From the NCBI GenBank assembly GCA_035310125.1, contig DATGEP010000198.1, positions 1 to 20,051 of the forward strand: a stretch of DNA of 20,051 nt, read 5' to 3'. The notes under the pieces are model-generated. The model searched no databases, was not told the DNA's origin, and worked only from the letters and a program-made list of their open reading frames with translations. The position numbers and the translations under genes are program-made. This document shows, piece by piece, positions 6,847 through 13,307 of this stretch (the first letter of the stretch is position 1; each line of letters opens with the position of its first letter). This stretch comes from DATGEP01 sp035310125 (GTDB lineage: Bacteria; Chloroflexota; Ktedonobacteria; Ktedonobacterales; JADMIN01).

Positions 6847-7791
6847 TTAGTGGCGGACGGCGGCCGCTTCAGGCGCTTGCTCCACCAGTTCCAGGTACAC
6901 CTCCTCGAGGGAATGGGAGGTCGGTTCCACCGCGCGGATGTCCGCGCCAGCGGCCACGAGGGTGCGCACCAACTCAGGATTCTGCTCATCGGGATGCGCG
7001 AGACTGACGGAGAGGAGACTTTCGGAGGCTGTCGCCTCCTGGACAAAGGACAGGGTACGCACGGCCTCGAGCCAGTGCGCGGCATCGCCGGCGACGCGCA
7101 CCTGAGTCCCCGTGCCAAACAGGCCCGTACGGAGCTGCGCGGGGGTACCCAGGTGCAAGAGCCGCGAGCGAAATACCCCGATTAGATCGCAGAGCTCGTC
7201 GGCCTCAGGGAGATTATGCGTGGTAAGAAAGATGGTCCGCCCCTCCGTCCGCAGTTCCTTGATAAAGTCGCGTACTACTCGCGCAGCTTCCGGATCGAGG
7301 CCAGCGGTGGGTTCATCGAGGAAGATCAGCTTGGGCTCGTGCAGCAAGGCACGGGCAATCGCCAGCTTCTGGCGCATGCCTTTCGAAAAGCCACCGACCG
7401 TGTCGCCGCGCCGTTCCCAGAGGTCGAGCAGACGCAGATAGCGTTCGACCTGAGCGGCGGCTCGCTCGGCGGGGAGATCATACATCTCCGCAAAGAACAA
7501 CAGGTTTTGCCAGGCGCTAAGGCGGTCGTACAGACCCGGCGTTTCCGTAAGAATCCCAATGGTCCGCCGAATCGCCTCGTTCTGCTCGCCTAGGCGATAG
7601 CCCGCCACTGTGGCGCTCCCGCGCGTAGGGGCAATCAGGGCCGAAAGCAGGCGCACGGTGGTTGTTTTGCCCGCGCCATTGGGTCCCAGGAAGCCAAAGA
7701 CCGTTCCTTCGGAAATGGCCAGCGTCAAGTCGTCCACTGCCACCAGGTTGCCGAACGTACGAGTCAATTGGTTCGTTTCGATGGCATTCAT
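6847..7791 (-). CDS. ABC transporter ATP-binding protein
   Basis: The chosen ATG gives 314 residues; an in-frame GTG at 7815 would add eight, but AGAGG sits correctly before 7791. The nucleotide-binding domain is complete: Walker A GPNGAGKTT (36-44), signature FSKGM (135-139), Walker B LIFLDEP (155-161) with catalytic Glu160, D-loop GLDPEA and switch His192 (TTHN). The Q-loop position reads TETPGLY, as in the DrrA/NatA-like export ATPases, and a roughly 90-residue C-terminal extension follows as in that group. It powers the permease encoded directly downstream. It lies 72 bases after the DUF1648 gene and belongs to the GntR-led operon. Confidence 0.95.
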   Translation of the reverse strand: MNAIETNQLTRTFGNLVAVDDLTLAISEGTVFGFLGPNGAGKTTTVRLLSALIAPTRGSATVAGYRLGEQNEAIRRTIGILTETPGLYDRLSAWQNLLFFAEMYDLPAERAAAQVERYLRLLDLWERRGDTVGGFSKGMRQKLAIARALLHEPKLIFLDEPTAGLDPEAARVVRDFIKELRTEGRTIFLTTHNLPEADELCDLIGVFRSRLLHLGTPAQLRTGLFGTGTQVRVAGDAAHWLEAVRTLSFVQEATASESLLSVSLAHPDEQNPELVRTLVAAGADIRAVEPTSHSLEEVYLELVEQAPEAAAVRH

Positions 7792-7863
7792 TGGTGCTCG
7801 CCTCTTCGCTTTCACTGAGTGGCGCCAGGTATCGTACCAGGCGGTACGCCGCTGCGACCCACG

Positions 7864-8958
7864 TCAAATCCGCCTCACGACAACAGAGAGGGCCACGATG
7901 GAGATCAAGATGATGAGGGTGACGATCGCCCATGGATTGGCGACATTCAGTGTCCAGCCTACTCCGAAGCGCCGCTCGACGAAGATCGCGGGATCGTTGC
8001 GATTGTGATAGACCATGCCGAGGAACCAATAACGGTCGTCGGTACGGTCGGTCGCCGTCTCCGCTGGCGGACCCAGACGCGAGCCACCCTGGCCGGTGCG
8101 CACGGCAAGCACTGCGATGCCGACGATAATGATGCCCACGGTGGTCAGCGACACGGCAATGGTGAGCGCTGTCGGTCGCTTCCCCGAGATCGCGGCATGG
8201 GCGGTCACTCCCGCGAGGAACCCCAGCAGCGTGAGGATCAAAGTCTTGATGCCGAAGATCGCGCGCAGCCAGGCGACGCGGAAACGCATCGCTGCGCGGC
8301 CTGGAATCGCCTTCGAGCCCACGACCAGGACGCTCAGACTGGTGAATAGCAATTCGATGCTGAGCTGCGTCCAGACGAGCGCGAAGTATGTGCCGATGCT
8401 CTTGGCGGCATACCTGTCCGGGTTACCGGCAACGTCGAAGTGGGTAGGGGTGATGGCTGGCGCGCTGGCGTACTGCGAGACAAGGTAGGCGGCCGTTCCC
8501 GCGAGAATCGCCACCGGAAGCAGCTCCCAGAACAGCGGTACATAGTCGCTGTAGCGGCGCGGCAGGAGCTCTGCCGCGGGTGCGCTGACCTCAGGAGCCA
8601 ACGAACCCGCTGGGGCGCGCAGCCGGGTGCTGGCACGATACGCGAAGAGGTAGGGGATCCCATGGATGAAGATGGCGGCGATGAGGCCGATGGCAAGCCA
8701 GGGCGAGGCAATCCAGGCGTCTGGCACAGCGATAATCGCAGCGACGAGCGCGGCAAGCAAGACAAGGGTAAGCAGGCCACTAGCGATCCGGTAGCCCGCG
8801 ATGATCTTCCGCCCGGTGGCGCTGGCGCGTGCACCCGGCGCAACGGTAACGCCAAAGAGCAGATCGCGCCGCGTCAGGCTGGGGATCAGCAGCGAGAAGA
8901 TGCCGGAGAACAGCAGGATGAACGCGTAGAGTCCCACCAGAAGAACACGCAAATTCAT
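7864..8958 (-). CDS. DUF1648/DUF5808-type polytopic membrane protein
   Basis: The product has 364 residues and about eight transmembrane helices (near 3-25, 58-78, 85-107, 141-161, 190-212, 233-255, 265-286 and 342-361). Between helices four and five lies THFDVAGNPDRYAAKS (172-187), the DUF1648 hallmark. Near the C-terminus WFLGMVYHNRNDPAIFVERR (311-330) followed by GVGWTLN matches the DUF5808 pattern. The start codon overlaps the GntR stop as ATGA, with GAGGAG upstream, so the two are translationally coupled. Such proteins are often found beside YtrA-type GntR regulators and ABC exporters in Gram-positive-like bacteria and are suspected to work in envelope-stress or peptide resistance, but no biochemical role is established. 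Confidence 0.85.
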   Translation of the reverse strand: MNLRVLLVGLYAFILLFSGIFSLLIPSLTRRDLLFGVTVAPGARASATGRKIIAGYRIASGLLTLVLLAALVAAIIAVPDAWIASPWLAIGLIAAIFIHGIPYLFAYRASTRLRAPAGSLAPEVSAPAAELLPRRYSDYVPLFWELLPVAILAGTAAYLVSQYASAPAITPTHFDVAGNPDRYAAKSIGTYFALVWTQLSIELLFTSLSVLVVGSKAIPGRAAMRFRVAWLRAIFGIKTLILTLLGFLAGVTAHAAISGKRPTALTIAVSLTTVGIIIVGIAVLAVRTGQGGSRLGPPAETATDRTDDRYWFLGMVYHNRNDPAIFVERRFGVGWTLNVANPWAIVTLIILISIVALSVVVRRI

Positions 8959-9434
8959 GAGTCTTCTCGCTCCTCTCCAACCGGCCGGCCTTCGTTCGTC
9001 GCCGCGCTCTCCGCGAAGACGTCCAGGGCCAGCGCGCGCAGTACCTCCAGCCCGACACCCGCGAGCAGCGCCTCGGTACGGGTGCGCTCCAGCGCGGCGC
9101 GCGCCCGCGCATAGTCGGCGGCTCCAGGATGTGGCGGCTGGGCGAGCCGCGGATGGATCATGGCGCGGGATCCGTGGCGCAGCAGCACGATTTCTTCGGC
9201 TTCGAGCGCGCGGTAGGCGGCCAGCACGGTATTGACGTTGATGCCCAGATCGCCCGAGAGCTGGCGTACCGAGGGAAGCGGCGCGCCAGCTCTGAGTCTG
9301 CCCGAGGCGACGTGGGCCTCCACCTGCAAGACAATCTGCTGGTACTTGGGGATGGTGCTGGTCGTGTCGAGCCGAATCACCGGCGCCGCCTCGGTTCGCT
9401 CACGCTGGTCTCGCCCGCTCATCGTTGCTCCCAT
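8955..9434 (-). CDS. GntR-family transcriptional regulator, YtrA subfamily
   Basis: The 159-residue protein has an N-terminal winged HTH (about 24-95): PKYQQIVLQVEAHV, then LPSVRQLSGDLGINVNTVL as the recognition region, then a wing ending in HGSRAMIHP. The C-terminal part is only about 60 residues and lacks a ligand domain, which is the mark of the YtrA subfamily. It heads the operon with the DUF1648 protein and the ABC exporter, the usual partners. Two starts compete: 9434, with GGAGG seven bases upstream, and 9422, with GGGAG. If transcription begins near 9447, as the promoter predicts, the first RBS would sit at the very 5' end of the transcript, so 9422 stays possible. An inverted repeat over the promoter suggests self-repression. 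Confidence 0.92.
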   Translation of the reverse strand: MGATMSGRDQRERTEAAPVIRLDTTSTIPKYQQIVLQVEAHVASGRLRAGAPLPSVRQLSGDLGINVNTVLAAYRALEAEEIVLLRHGSRAMIHPRLAQPPHPGAADYARARAALERTRTEALLAGVGLEVLRALALDVFAESAATNEGRPVGEEREDS

Positions 9435-9450
9435 CTGGCAGCCTCCACAA

Positions 9451-9475
9451 ACTGTTATAACTGATATAGTACAGT
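9451..9475. promoter_or_regulatory. Imperfect inverted repeat, probable GntR operator
   Basis: ACTGT (9451-9455) and ACAGT (9471-9475) are inverted arms around an AT-rich centre, with inner TA...TA pairs keeping the symmetry. The element covers the -10 box and most of the spacer of the regulator's promoter, where binding would prevent polymerase access. Spaced, AT-rich dyads of this kind suit YtrA-type regulators. Confidence 0.55.
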
Positions 9476-9482
9476 GTGTCAA
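9454..9482 (-). promoter_or_regulatory. Sigma-70-type promoter of the GntR-ABC operon
   Basis: On the minus strand TTGACA (9482-9477), a 17-base spacer and TATAAC (9459-9454) give a perfect -35 and a five-of-six -10. The predicted transcription start is near 9447, leaving a leader of only about 13 to 25 bases depending on the start codon used. Confidence 0.82.
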
Positions 9483-9781
9483 GCGGGGCACCTCATCCAC
9501 TGTCCTTGTCTCTAACATCTTGCCAGTGAACATACAGCCAGCCGCTTCCGGCGCGGCAACTGGCTTGCGCATCGCTTCGGTTGCTGATCCCCAGGATCTT
9601 GATAGGTGGCCGGATGGATTACCAGACCTACCGTGTGTGCATGCGTGTGGGCCAGCGTGTCCATTTGCACGAACCCCTTCTGGCTGGTAGCATGGAATGC
9701 ACAGCGCGAGGCTTCCCCTCCCATGCTGCGGAAGGCATATCCTCGCGGCGGCATTCTCCCCACCAGCCCAGGAGGCACCGC
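9483..9781. other. Intergenic region upstream of the aminotransferase
   Basis: No convincing plus-strand promoter is visible here. The one notable structure is a short interrupted hairpin at 9536-9565: AGCCAG pairs with CTGGCT, and inside it CCGC pairs with GCGG. An in-frame extension of the aminotransferase frame back to 9581 is open but has no ribosome-binding site and unlike composition. AGGAGG at 9770-9775 belongs to the aminotransferase. Confidence 0.4.
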
Positions 9782-11128
9782 ATGAGCATAGCTGATCTAT
9801 CCCGCCAGGACATCCTCGATCTCTCGCGCGACACGACCCTCTACGAATGGACCGCTCAGCGCGTCATGACGCCGCTCGTCGTGGATCATGCCAAGGGCAT
9901 CTACTTCTGGGACGCCGACGGCAAGCGCTATATGGATTTCAACTCGCAGCTCATGTGTGTCAATATCGGCCACGGCGACGAGCGTGTCATCAATGCCGTC
10001 AAAGCGCAGATGGACAAGGTCTGCTACGTCTCCCCGACCACCTCCACCACCGCCGTGCGTGCCGAGCTGGGCCGTCTCCTCCAGGAAATCACACCCGGCA
10101 ATCTCGCCAAAGCGTTCTTCACTAATGGCGGCGCCGAAGCCAACGAAAACGCCATCAAGATCGCCCGCTGGATCACCGGACGCCAGAAGATCATCACCCG
10201 CTACCGCTCCTATCATGGCGCCACCGCTGGCGCCATCACCCTCACCGGCGATCCCCGCCGCTGGGCCGCCGAGCCTGGTATCCCTGGTGTCGTCCGTGCG
10301 ATGGACCCGTACCACTACCGCTGCCGCTGGTGCGGCGACAAACCTGCCTGCACGATGGATTGCCTCGGCAACATCGAAGACATCATCCAGTTCGAGGGGC
10401 CGCAGACCGTCGCCGCCGTCCTCGTTGAAACCGTCGTCGGCACCAATGGCCTCATCATCCCGCCGGACGGCTACATGCAGGGGTTGCGCGAGCTCTGCAC
10501 GAAGCACGGCATCCTCTTGATCTGCGACGAGGTAATGAGCGGCTTTGGGCGCACCGGCGAGTGGTTCGCCGTCAACCACTGGAACGTCGTGCCCGACATC
10601 ATGACCGTCGCCAAAGGGCTGACCTCCGCCTACGTCCCTCTCGGCGCCACCATCGTCAGCGACACCATCGCCCAGGCCTTCGAAGATCGCCCCCTCTACG
10701 CCGGCCTCACCTACAACTCGCATTCCGTCGGCTGCGCCGCCGCCGTCGCCTGCATTCGCGTCTACCAGGAAGACCACCTGATCGAAAACGCCAAGAAGCT
10801 GGGCGAGGTGTTGCGCGTCGAGCTACACCGGCTCATGGATCGCCACCCCTCCATCGGCGACGTGCGGGCCATCGGCCTCTTCAGTCTGGTGGAGCTGGTC
10901 AAGAATCGCCAGACACGCGAGCCGATGACGCCGTTCAACCCCAAGGCCACGGAGCTTGGCCCCATGCCCGCCTTCAACGCCTACCTGCGCGAGCACGGCC
11001 TCTACACCCTCGCCCGCTGGAACGGCTTCTTCGTCAATCCGCCCCTCTCCATCACCGAAGAGCAGCTCCGCGAAGGTCTCGCTATCATAGATGCCGCCCT
11101 TGACATCACCGATCAAGCGGTAGTGTAG
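9782..11128 (+). CDS. Class-III PLP-dependent aminotransferase
   Basis: The 448-residue cytoplasmic enzyme has the fold-type-I, subgroup-II aminotransferase pattern. The PLP Schiff-base lysine is Lys278 (TVAKGLTS), Asp249 (ICDEVMSGFGRTG) contacts the pyridine nitrogen, FFTNGGAEANENAIK (112-126) binds the phosphate and YRSYHGAT (141-148) stacks on the ring. Family members transfer amino groups from omega-amino acids such as beta-alanine, taurine or 4-aminobutyrate to pyruvate or 2-oxoglutarate. Beta-alanine is the end product expected from the nearby ureide cluster, so a beta-alanine transaminase is attractive, but the gene has its own unit 4 kb away. Four cysteines at 181, 184, 190 and 194 form a possible metal knuckle. 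AGGAGG six bases before the ATG decides the start. Confidence 0.92.
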   Translation: MSIADLSRQDILDLSRDTTLYEWTAQRVMTPLVVDHAKGIYFWDADGKRYMDFNSQLMCVNIGHGDERVINAVKAQMDKVCYVSPTTSTTAVRAELGRLLQEITPGNLAKAFFTNGGAEANENAIKIARWITGRQKIITRYRSYHGATAGAITLTGDPRRWAAEPGIPGVVRAMDPYHYRCRWCGDKPACTMDCLGNIEDIIQFEGPQTVAAVLVETVVGTNGLIIPPDGYMQGLRELCTKHGILLICDEVMSGFGRTGEWFAVNHWNVVPDIMTVAKGLTSAYVPLGATIVSDTIAQAFEDRPLYAGLTYNSHSVGCAAAVACIRVYQEDHLIENAKKLGEVLRVELHRLMDRHPSIGDVRAIGLFSLVELVKNRQTREPMTPFNPKATELGPMPAFNAYLREHGLYTLARWNGFFVNPPLSITEEQLREGLAIIDAALDITDQAVV

Positions 11129-11161
11129 CGTTCAGCCGTCGTGACACACTGGCATCGAGCC

Positions 11162-11211
11162 ACCCCAGGCTAGTCCTTTCCCGGCTTCGCGCCAGGAGAC
11201 GAGCCTGGGGT
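11162..11211 (+). terminator. Terminator-like hairpin after the aminotransferase
   Basis: ACCCCAGGCT (11162-11171) pairs over ten bases with AGCCTGGGGT (11202-11211), with a 30-base loop. It starts 33 bases after the aminotransferase stop. A T-rich but interrupted sequence (CGTTGTGTG) follows. Position and stem suggest a terminator or 3' stabiliser; the loop is longer than usual. Confidence 0.55.
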
Positions 11212-11331
11212 CGTTGTGTGCTCCTGGCTCTGTACCGGCTTTCTAACTCGGAACGGCTTCCTTGATCATGCATCAGCCTCGGCGCTCCACCCGCTCACCC
11301 GCTCTTCCTCATCACCCCGCGCCTGCTCCCC

Positions 11332-11409
11332 ATCACGCCGAATTTGATTGAGTGGTTGCCATGCGCCCCATCTATCCGTAGGGGCGCTGCCTGCTGCGCC
11401 CGCCTCCCC
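11332..11409 (+). repeat. Dispersed GTAGGGGCG repeat, copy 1
   Basis: The element begins near AATTTGATTGAGTGGTT and ends in CCGTAGGGGCGCTGCCTGCT plus GCGCCCGCC. GGGCGC and GCGCCC can form a six-base stem around TGCCTGCT. It aligns without gaps to 13069-13146 through AATT..G.T.GAGTGGTT, CCCCA.CT.TCCGTAGGGGCG, and its last 30 bases recur at 20019. It is non-coding. Confidence 0.75.
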
Positions 11410-11574
11410 AGACATGGTATCAGCCCTTCACTCCATCCGTGCTGCAGCCACATCTCGTCGAGACCACTCCACAGTCAGTGGAAATCACGAATACACCGGT
11501 CGGGCTATTCAGCAACTTTTGTGACCACTCACTCGCTCTCCTATGCAAGCATCGCGCGGCCAAATTCGCCGCCC

Positions 11575-11613
11575 TTGGTGAAAATAACTGTTGCAAACAG
11601 TGTGCAAAACCAA
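11575..11613. other. Nested palindrome with symmetrical internal gaps
   Basis: TTGGT and ACCAA form the outer arms, ACTGTT and AACAGT the inner arms, with a three-base centre (GCA) and exactly seven unpaired bases on each side between them. It could be an RNA hairpin with a large internal loop or a pair of nested protein-binding half-sites. It lies about 190 bases upstream of the CHAP promoter. Confidence 0.45.
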
Positions 11614-11802
11614 ACGGCATGGCGATGTCGCGCTGCCGATTCCGGCAGATACGCGACGAGCAACCGGCGCGACGACACGATGACGGAGGTAGACAATCCC
11701 TGTATCAACTCAAGACAAACTATGCCTGCTAAGCGAGCGTAATAGCCAGATGGTACTAGCAGTTCGGCATCTTCCATGCTTGTGTCCATTTGGCGGCTAT
11801 AG

Positions 11803-11831
11803 TTGTCAACGGTTGGACGGACACGTACAAA
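11803..11831 (+). promoter_or_regulatory. Sigma-70-type promoter of the CHAP gene
   Basis: TTGTCA (11803-11808), 17 bases, TACAAA (11826-11831). Five of six -35 positions match and four of six at -10, with optimal spacing. Predicted transcription starts near 11838, which leaves a leader of about 180 bases before the CHAP start codon. Confidence 0.6.
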
Positions 11832-11854
11832 TGTTCCACAAGGAGCCGCCGTAC

Positions 11855-11947
11855 ATGTCCGCACACAAGGGGAATGACGGGATGCTGCGTAGCGGTGGAA
11901 GTCGCTGGACGGAGTCCAGCGCGGAGGTCCGGTGCGCGCGGCCCTAG
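11855..11947 (+). CDS. Possible 30-residue upstream ORF in the CHAP leader
   Basis: ATG at 11855 follows AGGAG (11841-11845) by nine bases, and the frame runs 30 codons to TAG. The peptide starts MSAHKGNDGML and has no signal peptide, membrane segment or runs of one amino acid. Codons 17-23 encode a perfect eight-base hairpin, and the last codons overlap the left arm of a second stem. The frame ends 69 bases before the CHAP start codon. It may act as a leader peptide whose translation changes the fold of the mRNA, or it may be a chance ORF. Confidence 0.35.
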   Translation: MSAHKGNDGMLRSGGSRWTESSAEVRCARP

Positions 11948-11990
11948 AAGGGGCTGCCCCCGGTGGGGGGAGTGCGGTACTTGCCGCGCG
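11903..11990 (+). promoter_or_regulatory. Structured 5' leader of the CHAP gene
   Basis: Stem 1: CGCTGGAC (11903-11910) and GTCCAGCG (11914-11921) around GGA, perfect eight pairs. Stem 2: CGCGCGGC (11935-11942) and GCCGCGCG (11983-11990), perfect eight pairs. Inside stem 2, CCCC at 11957-11960 can pair either back with GGGG (11950-11953) or forward with the G run at 11965-11970, two mutually exclusive small hairpins. I could not match it to a known riboswitch consensus; c-di-AMP and c-di-GMP signatures were not found. Confidence 0.5.
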
Positions 11991-12016
11991 GATCCTGTCC
12001 AGTGGAGGTTCCTATT

Positions 12017-12961
12017 TTGCAATTGACACAGGCCGGTTGGAAGCCCGGCGGGCGAATTCTCTCGCTCGCCCTCCTGGGAGGCATTACGTTCAGCCCCGTC
12101 GGAAGCGGTCTGGGCGTTTCCTCGTCCGCCCTCGCGGCGCCAGCTCATAGCTGGCTCTCGCTAAGCAATCCCTGGCTCTGCCGCTCGTGGAGCGCGTCCG
12201 ATCCGAACGCTACCACGCTCATCGCGGTTCAGAACGAGATTGCCGCGGAAACCACAAACCAGGAAACCGTCGCGCTTGCCAGCGGCGGCACCACGACTCA
12301 CTGTACGCGTAGTTGGCACGTTGATGGTGAAGGGTATCTCATCTCCGACACGCCCGCCTGGGTTCCGAACCCCGGCGGCAATTGGCCGGATCCTGAGAGC
12401 CTCAGCTCTATGCAGCTGACTCATGCTTACGCGATCCGGTATCTGCCGGCGCCCACGCAGGCGGTTCACAAAGCGCGGCGCATCGCTCCTCAGGCGTACT
12501 CCAACTCCGTGAGAACGCCGCCGCCTCCGCCGCCTCCCGTGACGCCGCCTCCGTCCGGCGGATACAACCCGTGGGCGCCCGTGCCTGGCCATCCCGGTTA
12601 TGCCATGTCGGACTTCGCTGGTGATCCCTACTCCTCGTACTTCGGCGTCTGTACGTGGTATGCCTGGTACCGCCACCAGAATGAGCCGCTGATGAAGATG
12701 GGTAACGCCGCGTCCTGGGCGTGGAACGCATCCAAATATGGCTTGCGTACCGGCACCACTCCCGTCGTTGGCGCGACCGCCGTCTTCCAGCCAGGCGTAG
12801 AAGGCGCTGGCAGTGGCGGCCACGCCGCCCACGTGGAAGTCGTGCTGGGTGGTGGTTGGTTTATCGTTTCTGAGATGAACTTCGGCCTGAACGGTGGCGG
12901 TTGGGGCCGCGTGGATTGGCGCTATGCCTACGTCACTTCAGGCGTCTCGTTCATCTACTGA
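12017..12961 (+). CDS. Secreted CHAP-domain cell-wall hydrolase
   Basis: A TTG start at 12017 with GGAGG eight bases upstream gives 314 residues; no ATG or better-placed start explains the signal peptide. The first 40 or so residues form a Sec signal (basic GWKPGGR, hydrophobic core, ALA cleavage site near residue 40). A region of unknown fold (about 45-160) follows, then a proline-rich linker with seven prolines in a row near 168-174, then a C-terminal CHAP (cysteine/histidine amidohydrolase/peptidase) domain. Its catalytic Cys212 lies in GVCTWYAW, His272 in GHAAHVEVV, and Glu286/Asn288 in SEMNFG. Such domains cut peptidoglycan stem peptides or cross-bridges. The protein would act outside the cell. 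Its transcript has a long structured leader, and a strong hairpin follows the gene. Confidence 0.9.
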   Translation: MQLTQAGWKPGGRILSLALLGGITFSPVGSGLGVSSSALAAPAHSWLSLSNPWLCRSWSASDPNATTLIAVQNEIAAETTNQETVALASGGTTTHCTRSWHVDGEGYLISDTPAWVPNPGGNWPDPESLSSMQLTHAYAIRYLPAPTQAVHKARRIAPQAYSNSVRTPPPPPPPVTPPPSGGYNPWAPVPGHPGYAMSDFAGDPYSSYFGVCTWYAWYRHQNEPLMKMGNAASWAWNASKYGLRTGTTPVVGATAVFQPGVEGAGSGGHAAHVEVVLGGGWFIVSEMNFGLNGGGWGRVDWRYAYVTSGVSFIY

Positions 12962-13024
12962 CATCACAGCGCGTCACGGCATTCCCCTCGTCGCTCGATA
13001 ACGCGTACTCTCACGCGTACACTC

Positions 13025-13064
13025 GCGGCCTGCCCCAACGGAGCCATCCGTCAGGGCAGGCCGC
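13025..13064. terminator. Strong two-tier hairpin after the CHAP gene
   Basis: GCGGCCTGCCC pairs perfectly with GGGCAGGCCGC (11 pairs). After a symmetrical CA/CA internal loop, ACGGA pairs with TCCGT around GCCA. It lies 63 bases after the CHAP stop and between two convergent transcription units. No T run follows, so it may stop or protect transcripts from both sides. Confidence 0.7.
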
Positions 13065-13068
13065 CTGC

Positions 13069-13146
13069 GTCATACCAAATTCGGTCGAGTGGTTCTCACT
13101 CACCCCACCTCTCCGTAGGGGCGTCCGGTGGACGTCCGCCTTGATG
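13069..13146 (+). repeat. Dispersed GTAGGGGCG repeat, copy 2
   Basis: This copy aligns without gaps to 11332-11409 for about 50 bases (AATT, GAGTGGTT, CCCCA.CT.TCCGTAGGGGCG at a constant offset of 1737). After GGGGCG it diverges: here CGTCC-GGT-GGACG forms the small hairpin instead of GGGCGC/GCGCCC. The outer frame is thus conserved and the hairpin core is exchanged. Confidence 0.7.
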
Positions 13147-13219
13147 GCGCTGTCGGGGCGCTGCCTGCTTCCCATCGCCGTACGTCCGCCTTGATGGCGT
13201 TGTAGGGGCGCTGCCTGCT
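13132..13219 (+). repeat. Two direct repeats of 38 bases, period 50
   Basis: Bases 13132-13169 and 13182-13219 agree at 36 of 38 positions (ACGTCCGCCTTGATGGCG, T/C or T/A changes, then GGGGCGCTGCCTGCT). They extend copy 2 of the dispersed repeat, and the second unit ends like copies 1 and 3. The rest to about 13260 is C-rich with further partial hairpins and no gene. Confidence 0.75.
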
Positions 13220-13307
13220 GCGCCCGTCCCCGTGCGCCCGCCCCCGTGCGGACGCCCCCATGTCCAAAAACTCCATCATGGCTGCGCGCGCTCACAGCGA
13301 ATACGTA

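Larger units (their letters stand above)
11129..11802. other. Long non-coding stretch after the aminotransferase
   Basis: No gene in this stretch can be supported; the open frames have no ribosome-binding sites or family resemblance. It holds, in order, a terminator-like hairpin (11162-11211), a C-rich unstructured part, one copy of the dispersed GTAGGGGCG repeat (11332-11409), and a stretch less GC-rich than its surroundings with a nested palindrome (11575-11613). A minus-strand frame inside it (start ATG near 11780) reads as a plausible small hydrophobic protein but lacks a ribosome-binding site. Confidence 0.5.

Noticed and set aside
9797..10777. 326-residue minus-strand ORF inside the aminotransferase
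   Set aside because: Antisense shadow caused by high GC at codon position three; Gly/Asp-rich without domains, while the plus strand has all PLP-site residues.
11541..11864. Minus-strand ORF upstream of the CHAP gene (and a shorter version starting near 11780)
   Set aside because: No ribosome-binding site and no recognisable family; it crosses the CHAP promoter. Partly hydrophobic, so I kept it only as a remark.
11855..12010. c-di-AMP (ydaO) or c-di-GMP riboswitch before the CHAP gene
   Set aside because: The expected conserved core sequences could not be found by eye; the leader is structured but does not match known classes. A covariance-model search would be decisive.
13100..13260. CRISPR array
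   Set aside because: Only two 38-base units with a 12-base gap, GC-rich hairpin composition and no cas genes; better explained as a dispersed repeat with local duplication.
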